A stretch of DNA of 64,000 nucleotides from Tolypeutes matacus (GCA_026826555.1 JAKSZT010053764.1:12354453-12418452), one strand, 5' to 3'; positions 37,000-49,859 are shown, counted from the stretch's first letter. Notes: generated by a model not told the origin, from the letters alone. Program-made: numbers and translations.

Positions 37000-37835
37000 A
37001 AAAACAGTCATCTCAGGGATAAATCCTGAAGTTACCATTTTAAAATATTAAAATGTGTTCTATGCAACAAAGATTGCAAGACACAGAAACAGGAAATGAA
37101 AGCCCAGCCAATGAAAAACAATCAAAATCTAAAAACCATCAGTGAAGACCAGACTGTGGACATACTGAATAAAGCCTTTAAAAATTATCTTCAATATGTT
37201 CAAAAAGATGAAGGAAATACAAAGGAAGTACTAAAAGATATCAGGAAAAACAATGAATGAACAATATGAGAATGTCAGTAAAGAGACAGAAATTTTAAAA
37301 AGGAACCAAACAGAACTACTGTAGTTGAAGACCACAATAACTGAAGTGAAAAATTCCCAGGAGGGTTTCAAGAACAAATTGGAGCTGGCAGAAGAAAGAA
37401 TTAGTGAACTCTAAGACAAGACACTTGAAATGAATCAAACAGCAGAAAGAGAAAAGAAAAATAAGCAAAATTTGCCTGAGAGACATCGGGGACACCATCA
37501 AGCGTAAGAGTATATGCATTATGGGGGTCCCAGAAGGAGAAGGAAAAGAGAAAAAAGATCAGAAGGAACATTCAAAGAAATGACAGAGAAGTTCCCAAAC
37601 TTAGCAAAAGATGTGAAAATGCACATCCAAGAAACCCAGAGAACATCATGATAAACTTGAAGAAAAAAAATGCCCCATCACATACCGATCAAACATCAAT
37701 TTCAAAGGACAAGGGGAAAGTTCTGAAAGCTGCAAGAGAAGAGCAACATGTTATGTACAAGGAAGTCCCAATCAGATTAAGTGACAATTTCTCATCAGAA
37801 ACCGTGGAGGAAAGAAAGCAGGGTTTGAAATGATG
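37000..37835 (+). pseudogene. L1 ORF1 remnant
   Basis: Lysine- and glutamate-rich coiled-coil-like text (many AAAGAA and GAAAAG codons) followed, at 37648-37833, by the conserved C-terminal ORF1p stretch A-A-R-E-x-x-x-V-M-Y-K and S-D-N-F-S-S-E-T. Several stops upstream prevent a full-length protein. In an active L1 this would be the RNA-binding trimeric chaperone. Confidence 0.65.
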
Positions 37836-38524
37836 AAAGTACTATAAGAAAACAATTCCTAAACATTATTTTATATATGGCAAATCTTTCAACAATTATG
37901 AAAAGATTAAGCATTCCCAGATAAACAAATGCTAAGGGAGTTCATCACCACTAGACCTGCCCTAGAAGCAATGCTAAATTTAAAGAATTCTTCAGACTGA
38001 AGAAAAGAAGGAAAAACATTGGACAGTGGTTCAAAGCAGTATAAAGAAAGGAAGGTATTTCTTTCTCCAGTAAAGGTAAACATCTGGATAATTATAAATG
38101 CCAGTAATATTATAATGTGTTTTTAGTTATGTATCTCTACTTCTTCCTACAGGTGCTAAAATGCAAATGCATAAATAATAATGATAAATCTATTATGCTG
38201 GACTTACAATGTACAAAGATATAATTTGTAACATGTACAAACTTGGTGAGGGATGTAGGGATATAGGAAGAGTGTATGTGTATGCTGTTGAAGTCAAGTT
38301 AGTATCAAATCAAATGTGACTTATATATTAAGGATGTTAAATTTTAACCCCATAGTAGTCACAAGGAAAATGTATGAAAAATATATACAGATAGAAATGA
38401 GAAGGGATTCAATATGGTACAATACCCCACAATGAAATAAATATGAAAATAAGCATTCATGGAAAAATTGAAGACCAAAAAAAAAAAAAAAATAGTATAA
38501 GATTTACAAAGACTAGGTAACATA

Positions 38525-39775
38525 ATGGCAGAAGGAAGCCCTACACCACTGGTTTTTACTTTAAATGTAAATGGATTAAACTCTCCCATCCAAAGGCAGA
38601 TATTGGCTGAATGTATTAAAAGCATGGCTCAGACTTGCTGTCTACACGAGGCTCATCTGAAATTCAAAGATGTAAGTAGGATGAAAGGGAAAGGATGGAA
38701 AAAATAATGTACCATGAAAGTAATAACTAAAAGAGAACTGAAGTGGTTATACTGATATCAGATAAAATAGGATTTAAGTCAAAATGAGTTCAAGTTGCAA
38801 ATGTGGCCATTATGTACTGATAAAAGGGTCAATTCAAGAAGAAGGTGTTAAAATTATAAATCTATATATAGAAGAGCAGAGACCAAACGTGAAGAAAACA
38901 CTGACAAATTTGAAGGCAGAAATTGATGATTCTGCCTTAATAGCAGATGGAATACACCGCTTTCGATAATGGATAGAACATTATACAAAGACAATCAATA
39001 AGGAATTACAAGACTTAAACAATACTCTAAATCAAGTAGAGCTGATAGACATCTATAGACCACTTCACCCAACCACAAAAAATATGTATTTTTCTTGAGT
39101 GCACGTGAATCGTTTTCCAGGATAGACCTTATCTTATTTCACAAAACAAGTTTCAATAAATTCAAATATATTGAAATCATACAAGATGTCTTCTCTGACC
39201 AAAATGAAATGAAACTAGAAATCAATAATAGAGGGCAAATTGAGAAATTTATAAATATATGCAAATTAAACAACTTACTCTTAAACAACCAATGGGTTAA
39301 AGAGGAAATAACAAGGGAAATTAGGAAGTATCTTGAGGTGAAAGAAAATGAAAATACAACATACCATAATTTATTGGATGTTGCAAAGGGAGTGCTAAGA
39401 GGGATATTTATAGCTCTAAATGTTTCTATTTAAAAAGAAGATTTCAAATCAGAGATATAACCTCAAAACTGGTTATACTACAAAAAGAAGAGCAAAATAA
39501 ACCCAAAGCAAGCAGAAGGAAGGAAATTAAGATTAGAGTGGAGATAAATGAAATAGAGAATTTAAAAAATCAGAATCAATAAAACCAATAGTTGGTTCTT
39601 TAAAGTGATCAATAAAAGAGACAAATCTTTAGCTATAGTGATGGAAAAAAGAGATAGAGAGGACAAATTACTAAAATTAGAAATGAAAAGATCTAACATT
39701 ACTACTGACCCCACTGAAATAAAAAAGGACTATGAGAAGATACTATGATAACTGTACATCAAGAAATTATATAAC
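38525..39775 (+). pseudogene. L1 ORF2 remnant, endonuclease to pre-RT
   Basis: Starts with L-N-V-N-G-L-N-S-P-I-Q-R and C-C-L-H-E-A-H-L, the beginning of the L1 apurinic endonuclease; the usual Q-E-T-H catalytic Glu motif has become H-E-A-H. It continues in shifting frames through 39433 (I-D-L-I-L-F-H-K and E-I-N-N-R-G segments). Inactivated by numerous stops. Confidence 0.7.
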
Positions 39776-40200
39776 TGCTTTAGTTTCTTAGAATGCTGTG
39801 GCAACTACTATGAAATGTGTTGGCTTAAGTAGCGGGGATTTATTAGCTTATCATTTTGAGGCAGGAAAATGTCTAAATCATACAAGGCATCAAGGCTGCT
39901 AGCAATCTTTGGCTACTCTGCCACCTGGCAAGGCACATGGTGGTGTACCCTGGTCTCTCCCCTCTCTTCTGGGTTCTATGTCAGCTACTTGCTTCCTGTA
40001 GCTTTATCTCTCATGCCTGAATTCATTCCTTTTATAAAGGACTCCAGTAGGAAGATTAAGACACATCCTGACTAAGGTGAGACACACCTAAACTGAAGTA
40101 TCCTCATCAAAAGTCCTACTTAATGGATTTACACCCACAAGAATGGATTCAGTTTAAGAACATGTTTCTTCTGGGGTACATGAAGCTTCAAACATCCACA
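39776..40200 (-). mobile_element. MaLR-like solo LTR with perfect TSD
   Basis: Sense (minus) start TGTGGATGTTTGAAGC, end GAAACTAAAGCA, AATAAA at 39844-39839. Identical 5-mers ATAAC at 39771-39775 and 40201-40205. Length 425 bp. Removal rejoins L1 ORF2 text across D-E-L-D-K-F. Same broad family as 9613-10051. Confidence 0.9.
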
Positions 40201-40394
40201 ATAACTTAGATGAATTAGACAAATTCCAATAAACACACAAACTACCCTACACTGACTCTAGAAGAAACAAAAGATCTCTACAAAGCAATAACTAGTAAAA
40301 AGCCTGCATGATTTCCCAAAAACCTCTCAACAAAGAAAATCCCAGGACCCAATTGCTTCACAGAAGAAACTTGATCCAAGAATCCAAGAAAAAT

Positions 40395-41990
40395 TAACAT
40401 GTTTGTAGATTGGAAGACTATTGTTAAGATATCAATTCTACCCAAAGTGGTTTACAGATTCAAGGCACTCCCAATGATAATTCCAACAAACTTATTTGCA
40501 GAAAGGGAAAGGCAATAATCAAATTCATATGGAAGGGTAAGGGGCTCCAAATGGCCAAAAACATCCTGACAAAGAAGAATGAAGTTGAAGGACTCACACT
40601 TCCCAATCTGAAAACTTATTACAAAGCTACAGTAATCAAAACAGCATAGTACTGGCACAAGGACAGGCATATAGACCTAGAGAATCTGAGAGTTCAGTAA
40701 TCAACCCTCACATTTATGTCCAACTTATTTTTGTCAAGAGGGCAAAGACCACATATTTGGGAAAAAATAGTCTCTTTAACAAATGGTGATGGGAAAACTG
40801 GTTCTCCATATGTAAAAGAATGAATGTGGACCCCTACTTCACACCATATAAAAAAATCAGTTCAAAAGTGATCAAAGATCTAAGTATAAGAATCAGAACT
40901 ATAACATCCCTAGAAGAAAACCTAAGGTAGGATCTTCAGGACCTTGTGTTAGGGAATGGTTTCTTAGACTTTACACCCAAAGCACAAGCAACAAAAGAAA
41001 AAATAGATAAATGATTAAAATAATAAATAAAAATTAAGAACGTTGGAACATCAAAGGACTTTAACATGAATATAAAATGACTAGCTATAATGGGAGAAAA
41101 TATTTGGAAGCCTCATATCCAATAAAAGTTTAATATGCAAAATATATAAAGAAATCCTTAACAACAAAAAGACAAACAACCCAATTAAAAATGGGTGAAA
41201 GAATTGAATAGGCATTTCTCCAAAGAAGATATGTAAATGGACAAAAAGCACATGAAAAGATGCTCAACATCATTAGTCATAGGGAAATGCAAATCAAAAC
41301 CACAATGAGAAAAAATAAATAAAACAAAATATTAAAAAAAAACACAATGAGTTACCATTTCACACCCCCTAGAATGACTACTATTTAAAAAACATAAAAT
41401 TACAATTATTATAGCAGATGTGGAGATATAGGAACGTATTCATAGCTGGTTGGAAAATAAAGTGGTGCAGCTACTGTGGAAGACAACTTGTCAGTTCCTC
41501 AGAAAAGTTAAGTATGGAATTACCATATGACCCAGCAATCCTACTTTTAGATATTTACCCAAAACAATTGAAAGCAGGGATTTGAACAAATATTGTCAAA
41601 CCATTGTTCATAGCAGCATTATTCACAGTTGCTAAAAGATGGAAGCAATCCAAGTGTCCATCAACCAATGAATGGATAAATAAAATGTAATATATACACT
41701 TAACGGTGAAGTTCTGATACATGAGACAACATGGATGACCTTTTTATTATAAGATTGATTTATTTATACCCCCCCATTGTTTGCAGTTGCTGTCTGCTCT
41801 CTCTGTCCATTTGCTGTGTGCTCTCTGTGTCTGCTCGTCTTCTCTTTAGGGGGCAATGGAACCGAACCCCAGACCTCCCACGTGGAAGAGAGGCGCTCAA
41901 TCACCTGAGCCACCTCAGCTCCAAGGATGAACTTTTAAGACATCATGTTGAGTAAGGTAAGCCAGGCAAAAAAGGACAAATATTGTATGA
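40395..41990 (+). pseudogene. L1 ORF2 remnant, region downstream of RT
   Basis: Sense text of the L1 ORF2 C-terminal half: TTCAAGGCACTCCCAATG, AAAGCTACAGTAATC, GGACCCCTACTTCACACC, ATGACCCAGCAATCC and CAAGTGTCCATCAACC occur in the correct order. Frames are broken repeatedly and a SINE splits the last part. Confidence 0.8.
41744..41924 (-). mobile_element. tRNA-derived SINE (DAS-type) inside the L1
   Basis: Minus strand: A-box region GTGGCTCAGGTG, B box GGTTCGGTTCC (41868-41858), then a body with GCACACAGCAAATGGAC and GAGAGCAGACAGC and an A-rich tail. Flanking imperfect repeats GGATGACCTTT and GGATGAACTTT form an 11-bp TSD with one mismatch. Confidence 0.82.
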
Positions 41991-42445
41991 TCTCACTAAT
42001 ATGAAATAATTAGAATAAGCAAGCTCATGGAATTAGAATCTAGAGTATATGTTTCCAGGGAATAGAGCAGTTTAGGGAATAGGGAATTAAGGCTTTAAAT
42101 GTATGGAGTTTCTATTTAGGATGATGGGAAGTTTGGCTGATGAATGGTGGTGATGGTAGCATAACACCATGAACATAATGTGGTTAAAAGGAAATTTTGG
42201 GTTGTATATATGTTACTATAATATATATTTTTTAAAATCCTTGGAAATGCACAACCAAAACAGAGAATCCTAAGTTTAAAAATGGACTATAGTTAATAAT
42301 ATAATTATTTTAAAAGTGCTTTCATCAGTTATCACAAATGTACCACACCAATGCAAGGTGTTACTAATAAGGTGGTATATGGGAATCCTGTATATTATGC
42401 ATGATTTTTCTGTAAATCCCCAATGTCTCTAAAAGAAAAGAAAGA

Positions 42446-43905
42446 CATTGATAGCTAGTTAGCAGTTAGCTATTAGAAACCAAAAAGTAGACCTGCATAT
42501 GTGTAGCAGAAAGGTTTCAGGGAGGTTTAAAAAAAGTTTACCCTATTTATTAACTAGTTATTAGGATGGGAATCTACATCACCTTTTTTCTTTAAAGCTT
42601 CAAACTTAGCAAAGTATTATTCTAGGACAAAACTCAGATAGTAAATAAAGTGTATTGCTGTGCAGTGTTATTAAATACCTGGATATATAGCAGAGTACTT
42701 GTTTCTAACTGGTATATATATATTAACAAATTTCAATTTTATGTTTATAATAGCCATTTTACTATTATCCCCTTTGTCAATAAATAAATAAATATCCCCT
42801 GATCTCACTTAATCTCCTATTTCCCAGTTTGGGGACACTTGATGACGAGGGAGTGGTTGATTTTATCCCTCTAAACAAAACCAGTGGAAATGGTATAGAT
42901 GCTATCAATTCTCTCTATGGTGCTAATTGAAGATGCCCAGTTTTAGTAAATAAAAAACATGTGACTGTTTTACTGTGTCCTCATTATTTCAACGTTCTAT
43001 AACTGTTACTCTTAAAATTTTGAAGAAATCAGATTATCCTATAATTATCATACTATATTTTATAGGAAAACACAAACTGTAGCTGTCAAAATGCTCCTCC
43101 TTGCAAGGCAAAAAAGTAGCATAGTAACAAGATATATGAAGAGATCAGCAATTTATAAGAGAACTACCTTTTGTTTCCATTTTTTAAAATTTTCTGCTGC
43201 AACTAAACCATGGTTTCATAGTTATTTATTTATTATGTTTTCTGTCTGTACCTGTGTTTTCTTTCTAGTTACATTGTGGATTTATTCATCAATTTTACCT
43301 ACTTTTATCATCATGTTGACAAAAATTCTGAGTGTGAAATACTATCTACCAAAATTATTTATTGTGAATCAAGTTGATCTTTAGTAAAGACACTATCAAA
43401 AAAGAAACAAGTATAGACAAGTGCATTTGAATTTTTCAAGATAGAAAAATTACATATTCTGGGTCATCCTTCCTCCTATTCTATCTTCCTTTCCCCCCTC
43501 CAAAAAGCATGTATCTATACATAGTATTAAGACAGAATAAATACCATCAGTATTTGTTAACAGAGTTGAGGTATAGTATTCATGAATTTATATGGTTAAT
43601 ACCTGAAAGGTAGCACCATCATTAATAATGAGGTGGATTTGTAAGTACAAAGGAACAATAGAAAAATGATTTAGATATGGCCAATTATATGGAATTGTGT
43701 CGTTTGAAGTGTATCTTATTTTAATATCAGAAGGTCATTCCATATATTATTCCTTTTGTTCAAAGGAAAAGCAAACCCGAATAACATATTTTAAAAACAA
43801 GTGACATGAATCAGAGGGAATATTTTAAATAGACAAAAAACAAACGAACAGGTAAAAATCTCAGACCATGAAAATTGGAACAGAAAAAAAAAAAGTCATC
43901 AGGTT
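42446..43905. other. No feature recognised
   Basis: AT-rich. The longest frame (43091-43384, 97 codons) has a hydrophobic stretch but no start context, family likeness or conserved neighbour. I do not call it a gene. Confidence 0.45.
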
Positions 43906-44265
43906 CTGAGGGGAGGGAGATGGAAAAATAGGTGTAATTTGGGGGCATTTTTGGGATTTGAGAATTGTCCTGAATGACATTGCAATGACAGATACAGGCC
44001 ATTATATATCTTGTAATAACTTACAAAAATGTGCAGGAGAGAGTGTAAACTACAAGGTAAACTATAAACGAAATTTACTGGCAATGCTCCAAAATGTGTT
44101 CGTCAATTGTAACAAATGTACCACACTAATGAAGGATGTTGTTAATGTGGGAAAGTGTGGGAGGGCTAGGGAGTGGGGCATATGGGAATCCCCTTTGTTT
44201 TTATGTAACATGTATGTAATCTATCTTTTAAAAAAAATTAAAAGTATATTTAAAAAAAAAAAGAA
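43906..44265 (+). mobile_element. 5'-truncated L1, 3' UTR tip
   Basis: Sense orientation with CAATGACAGATACAGGCC, GAGAGTGTAAACTACAAGG, CAATTGTAACAAATGTACC and GGGCATATGGGAATCCC, ending in an A-rich tail (44226-44263). It is the reverse complement of the terminal module at 11880-12150 and 59950-60210. The coding-like frame across it is incidental. Confidence 0.75.
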
Positions 44266-44990
44266 TAAACCCATTATGGTCAGCATGTTTTATGGAAGTG
44301 AAAGGAAGAATTTATTTAGCAACTACCTCAAATCATCACTGGGAGCAATTAAGAAATCTGGAAATTGTACATTCATTCACACATTCAAAATTAAATATTT
44401 ATAACCAATAGTTTGGACAGCTGTGGAATGCTTAAATGAAAAAAATGAATAAAATGTAGATTCTCCCTAAGAAGACCTCATTCTATCAAGATAAATAAAG
44501 CAATTCTATTTACCCATACAAAAAATGCTTATAAACACTACCTCTGTACTATGTACCAATATCAGCATATGTAAAATAAACCAAACCAACACCACCTCTT
44601 TAAAGGTCTTCAGTATTGTTTCAGTTCATTATTATTTGAGGGTTTTTAAAACAACTGGAGGAAAGAATGTGGTAAAGCAGAAGCCTTTACCACAGATACA
44701 GGTGTGTTTAAGAATCACACAATGGCCATTTTAATAGAGATTTTACCAGCTCATAAATAGCCAGTCATATAGACTATACCATGCTATTTTGCAGCAGATT
44801 ATACAGTTGTAAGAATTTTCTTCCAATGATTGCACTAAAGATGCTAATATGTGCTTCTGGGATGGGAGACTTATTTGAAATATACCACTAATCTTCCATC
44901 TGCTACAGATTTCAAACTCTACCTGCCTGCAAAATTATCTAAACCACACAACCTGCTCTAATTTTATCTCCCAAGCTCATGAGGCACAGC
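44266..44990. other. No feature recognised
   Basis: No gene or named repeat supported. Confidence 0.4.
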
Positions 44991-44994
44991 AGCA

Positions 44995-45085
44995 TAAAAC
45001 CAAAGTATGTAGCTCAAGTGGTTGAGCTCCTGCTTCCCATGTATGAGGTCATGGGTTCAATCCCCTGTACCTCCTTAAAAAAATA
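44995..45085 (+). mobile_element. tRNA-derived SINE, short copy
   Basis: A box TAGCTCAAGTGG (45010-45021) and B box GGTTCAATCCC (45054-45064), then CTGTACCTCCTT and an A tail. No CpG-rich body, so an older or simpler subfamily than 13434-13619. Confidence 0.75.
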
Positions 45086-45265
45086 CAAAAACAAAGTTGC
45101 CATGAGTAGTAACATCCCCCTTTTGGAGGAGATGAAAATGTTTTGGAACTGGCTGCACAACATTGTGAATGTACTAAATGTGACTAAATTGTGTACTTTG
45201 AAATGGTTAGATTGGTACATTTCATATTATGTGTATTTTAACACAATAAACAAGACTTATAACTG
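45086..45265 (+). mobile_element. L1 3' end fragment
   Basis: GATGAAAATGTTTTGGAACTGG, GAATGTACTAAATGTGAC, GTGTACTTTGAAATGG and CACAATAAAC are the last bases of a common old mammalian L1 family in sense orientation. Confidence 0.7.
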
Positions 45266-45659
45266 AATTGCTAATTAATAAAAATATATTTAGAAAAAAC
45301 TCTGAAAATCAATATGTAAATTAATTTTATAGAATATGAAGTTATATCACCAAATGAGAGGTGTCAACTTAATGGTGTAATGTTACTGAGGATAAATTAT
45401 GCTGAGATTATGAAAGGTCTGGAAGAGCTTCATAAAAAAACGTAAACTTTGATATGGGTCTAGAATTGATAGGATTCTTATAGTGCCAAATAGTGGGATG
45501 AGATGGTGAGCATTCCAGGTATCTGGATAAGACAGAAAATAATTCAGGCTTTCAATATTTCTTTTATGAATTATTGAGAGTTTGATAAGTTCTCCCAATG
45601 TGTAATGGAACTACTCTGACACATCCTGTAAATTCTGGTCTAGAAGGTGTTTCTAAAAG

Positions 45660-46255
45660 ACAAACCTGACAACCTAATAATAATTATAGCATGCATTTAT
45701 ATAGTGGTTACTGAGTTCCAATCACTGTTCAAAGTGTTTCACATTTAATGACTTATCTGATCATTGCAATAATTCTGCAAGAATTTTGCCACCCTCTGAC
45801 AAATCCCTTCAAGTACCCTAAGAAAATCAAACTCTGATGCATATCATAAGCTGCCTGTATCCTCAGTCTCACATTCAAACCATATCACTTAAAACACACA
45901 ATCATTTTTCCAAATGTCTAACATTTACTTAATATATGCTAGAAAATTTCTTACTCCTCCACTCCCTTATCTATACCATTTCTGTGGGCTGAAAATTACC
46001 CCTGCTATCTTCACACATGAAAAATTCTACTCATTCTCCAAAGTTCAGGCTTCACTTATTCATCTTCAGTATCATAGTCAAAGTTAGCTGCTCCCTCCTT
46101 ATTGCTTTATCAGTGAAGGCATACCCCTACTATGGTATCGTGACATTGTTGTGAAAAAAGTTTTAGATCTATCTTATAAGATATAAACTCCTGGGGGCAG
46201 AAATTTTTTACTTTTTCAATGTAAGTGATCAACATCTCTTAAATGGAAGGATGGG
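45660..46255. mobile_element. MIR (antisense) then L2 3' end (sense)
   Basis: 45665-45790 has the MIR antisense phrase GCATTTATATAGTGG and TTCACATTTAATGACTTATC. 45900-46255 has L2 phrases CAAAGTTCAGGCTTCAC, TATAAACTCCTGGGGGCAG and the downstream AATGTAAGTGATCAAC. Confidence 0.5.
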
Positions 46256-46310
46256 TGGATGGATGGATGGATAGATGCATGCATGCATGGATGGATGGAT
46301 GGATAGATAT
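46247..46310. repeat. (GGAT)n microsatellite
   Basis: Imperfect GGAT units with a short GCAT interruption (46276-46289). It follows the end of the L2 fragment. Confidence 0.92.
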
Positions 46311-46487
46311 ATGCCCCTCTTTGAGGTAATAGAGAAATATGCAGATCAAATACATGTAGGAAAAATATGCAGAACAACTACACATAGGAAAATAATGGGG
46401 GGAAAATATTCACATGGCGTTGAAGATCAGATAATGTAATGATGTGCATGCAAGGGGATCTTTTGATAGTATTGTTAAAAGAAAAAA

Positions 46488-46960
46488 AATTTACTCAGTT
46501 TAGGATCTCACAGCTTTATTGGGTGATTTATGAATCAAGCAGGATCCCATTCAGAAAGCAGAATGAAGCTCAGTCAAGGGGCTGCATAGCTTATGTAGGG
46601 TACAAACAGAAGCAAGTGAGAAAATGTTCTGACCAGCTAATGTTCAGTTTCCACTTTACAAAGGGAGGTCTTACAAAGCAGGGAGTAGATACACATTAAT
46701 CAGATAAACTATCTTTATTGGAGATAGTTTGTCACTAGATGTTGCTTATCAGCAATCCTGTAGGGTACATCCCATTTTCACTGAAAGCCCCTGAAGGTCA
46801 ATTTTTTTTACTTCTGGAAAATCCCTTCTCAGAAAGGGGTCCCTCCAAGCAATACCAAATGCAAAGAGCCATTTTATTTTACCTAACTGTATTTGAACTG
46901 AGGAATGACCGTATCTCAGCTGTGCTTCAGTAAAATTAATTTACCAGCAAGTTTGATTGG
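46488..46960 (-). mobile_element. LTR of gammaretrovirus-like type (approximate ends)
   Basis: Minus-strand sense ends with CCCAATAAAGCTGTGAG, a polyadenylation-signal region typical of class I LTRs (AATAAA at 46520-46515). Upstream is a promoter-like segment with CTACATAAGC. No internal region or TSD was identified. Confidence 0.5.
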
Positions 46961-46992
46961 ATGTGAGAAAAGACAGGGGATAAGACTAGTTA

Positions 46993-47085
46993 GAGCAATG
47001 TTTCTTAATCTTTGTGTGGAGCTATAGATATTTCAAGAATCTGATGAAAGCTATGGATTCTACCCACCAAAAACAAAACCAAAAC
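46993..47085 (+). mobile_element. hAT-type fragment, one end
   Basis: AATGTTTCTTAATCTTTGTG then GAATCTGATGAAAGCTATGG is the left end of a known Charlie-type short element; the right end is absent. Confidence 0.5.
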
Positions 47086-47629
47086 ATAATATACATATAG
47101 AGAGATGCAAAAAATCATATTGATGTTTGAATTTTATCACAATGGAAGGTAAAGTCTACTGCATTAGGCAAGAGAAGCATAATAAGGAATAATGAGGGTT
47201 TTAGAAATAATGGTGGTAATATAAGTCAAAATTAAGGATGGGTTTTAGAGAATTGAAGGAGGAAGAATTCATAGGATAGCACTTGGGCACTAGATTCCCA
47301 TTTGTCTAGGTTGAATAAAGGTTGGGGGGGGGGGAAGATACTTAAACTCCCAAGTTTGAGTTTAATTACATGCAAATCTAAGACAATATTGTTACTTGAC
47401 ACATGGGACAGAGTAAGCAGTAAATAAGATAATGCATAAACAGAACATATCATAGTACATGTTTCATGAACAGGAAGTAAATATCAGCTGCTTTTCAATC
47501 TTCATAGTAATTGTCAAATAGTAAGGGAAAATAGAAAATCAAATACCTTGAGATTTTGAATATAGATGACTGGACAATAAACAGTTGTTATGAATAAAGA
47601 CAGGAAGAAAAAAATAGGAAGAGGAACTG

Positions 47630-49371
47630 CATTTATGGAAAAAATAGTTTTTAAATCAGCTTTATAAATTTTACTTTACATACAATAAAATTCGCCAATT
47701 TGTGTGTTTGATTTGCTGAGTTTTGAGAAGTGTATGCAGTCATATAATTGCACCATAATCATTATATAGAAAATTTCTTTCATCACAAAAATTCTTCTTG
47801 TGCATCTTTGATGTCAATCCCCTGCCCAAACACGTGGCTCCCGGAAATCATTGAGTTTTCACGAGTTAAATTTATCACTATTTTTCTTTTATGGTTTTGC
47901 TTTTATGTTTTGTACTAACCCAAGGTCATATAATTTGTCTCATATATTTTAGTCTGTCAATTTTATATTTAATATATATTGAATTTTATATTTGTAGCTC
48001 TGTATATTTATATACACTTGTGAAACCATTACCACAGTTAAGATATTAGCATACACAACACTTCCACAAGTTTCCTTATGTTCCTTTGTATACCATCTAT
48101 CCCTCTATTCTCTGCTCCACATTTCTCAGGCCACCATGGATCTTCAATCACTATAGATTAATTTACATGTTCTAAAAATGTATATAAATGGAATCATAAA
48201 ATATATATTTTTTCTGGCTTCTTTCCATCAGATAATCTTTCCAAGATTCATCCATGTTTTTGTAAAAAAAAAAAATGAGCCTTGTTCCTTTTCTGTTCTT
48301 GAATGATATTCATGATATGGATATACCACAATTTGTTTATCCATTCTCCTATTAATTGTTTCCAGATTTTGACTGTTACAAACAGGTCTAGGACTAGCAT
48401 TGGGCAAGTACAGTGTGTTGGGCACAAAATTTAAGGAAGCTCTCACTCTCAGCTTCTCAAATCTTGATTTCTTCACCCTAATCACAGACCTTAAAACATA
48501 AAATTGCTATGAAAATTTGTGTACAAGTCATATGGACATACGATTTTTCTCTGGTAGATACCTAGTAGTAGAATGAAAGGGTTATATGATAAGTATATGT
48601 TAATTTTTTTTTTTTTTAAGAAACAGCTAAACTGTTTTCCAAAATGGTTATACTATTTTATATTCCTACCAGCATTGTATGACAGTTCCAATTTCTCCAT
48701 ATCATGGCCAAAACTTGGTATGGTTAGTCCTTTGAATTTTAACCATTTTAGTGGGCACGTAGTGATCTATCACTGTAGGTGTAATCTGAATTTATCATAT
48801 AACTAATGGTGTTGACCATCATTTCATCTGCATATTTGCTATCCATATATCTTCTTTGCTGTAATATCTGTTCAAATCTTTTTCCCTTTTTACATATTTT
48901 TTGTCTTTTTATTATTGAGTTGTTTATATTATATTATTGAGTTCTTTATATTTTCTCCTAGGATGTAGCTTGCCTTTTCATTTCTATAGCAGTGCCTTTT
49001 GAAGAGCATGTTAATATTTTGAAGTACAAATTAATGATTATTTCTTTCATAGGTCATGCTTTTTGTGTTTTATTTAAGAAATATTTTTGTAACCTCAAGG
49101 AATAAAGACCACTTTATATCTTCCTTTCCATCTTTGTGAATTTATTTCTTTTTCACTCTTTATTGCACTGACCTGGTCCTCCAGAACACTGTTGAATAAA
49201 GGTGATGAATGTAACATTACTTATTTCTCTGTTATAAGGGAAAGTATTCAGCATTTCAAAAGTAAATAACATTAACTGTATATTTTTTACAGATGCCTTA
49301 TATCAAATTGATAAAGTTGATCTATTCATACTTTGCCAAAAGTTTTATCATGAATGGTTGTTGAATATTTT
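47630..49371 (-). mobile_element. Old L1, 3' UTR and ORF2 C-terminal region
   Basis: Antisense phrases CATACAATAAAATTCGCC, TTTGATTTGCTGAGTTTTG, AGATTCATCCATG, CCACAATTTGTTTATCC and TTCCAATTTCTCC. This is the start of a long antisense L1 tract reaching about 54100, interrupted by later insertions. Confidence 0.75.
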
Positions 49372-49859
49372 TGTATTAGTCAAGGTTTCTCAGTGAAATA
49401 GAACCTAAAGGAAATCTATATGTATATATTTATAAATATTATATATGTATGTATAGAGAGAGAGAGAGAAAGAGAGAGAGATTTATTATAGGAATTGGGC
49501 CAAGCAACTATGGAGATTGCCAAGTCTGAATTCAGTGGGGCAGGCTGGAAACTCAATGGTGACAAATTCCCCAGGAGATGCCACCTCTCTGAAGCAGAGA
49601 CAGAAATTCTTCTGACTGCTGAAATCCTCAGTTCTTGCTTTAAGGACTCCTCTAATTGCGTGAGGAGACTCCTTTAATTGATGAAGGCAATCTCCTTTGT
49701 TGAATTTGTATGTAATTAGCCATAGGGACAATCAACTGACTAACGATTTAAATCCATCTAAGAAATACCCTTGTAGTAATAATCAGAAACTAGTGCTTGG
49801 GTGACAAACAACTGGCCACCATAACCTAGCAAAGTTGACACATGAAATTAACCATCACA
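49372..49859 (-). mobile_element. MLT2-like ERVL solo LTR with perfect TSD
   Basis: Sense start TGTGATGGTTAATTTCATG and end ACCTTGACTAATACA, AATAAA at 49487-49482. Identical 5-mers ATTTT at 49367-49371 and 49860-49864. The start and the GTGTCAACTTTGCTAGG phrase match old ERVL LTRs of the MLT2 group. A GA microsatellite (49455-49480) has grown beside the poly(A) signal. Removal restores a typical L1 ORF2 sequence. Confidence 0.85.

Larger units (their letters stand above)
35956..42445 (+). mobile_element. Long sense-strand L1 with internal deletion
   Basis: A 5' UTR-like, less AT-rich leader (35956-36990) opens with GGAAGATGATGGAGCAGG. ORF1 text lies near 37000-37835: the frame at 37648 has K-V-L-K-A-A-R-E and P-I-R-L-S-D-N-F-S-S-E-T. 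An inter-ORF/ORF2 start follows (38525-38707: L-N-V-N-G-L-N-S-P-I, endonuclease domain). The sequence then jumps from upstream RT text (about 40380) to the post-RT region (40395 onwards), so most of RT is missing. The C-terminal end (41420-41990) and 3' UTR (to 42445) follow. Stops and frameshifts throughout. An LTR (39776-40200) and a SINE (41744-41924) are nested inside. Confidence 0.8.

Noticed and set aside
43091..43384. 97-codon frame with a hydrophobic segment
   Set aside because: Low-complexity AT-rich codons, no family resemblance, no splice or promoter context. Such frames are expected by chance in a window this size.
43958..44404. 148-codon plus-strand frame
   Set aside because: It lies on the L1 3' UTR tip (43906-44265) and runs into its A tail. 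Its text mirrors the antisense frame at 11904-12143, the same UTR in another copy.
46247..46310. Regularly spaced direct repeats resembling an array
   Set aside because: 4-bp units without spacers; a plain microsatellite, not a CRISPR-like or satellite array.
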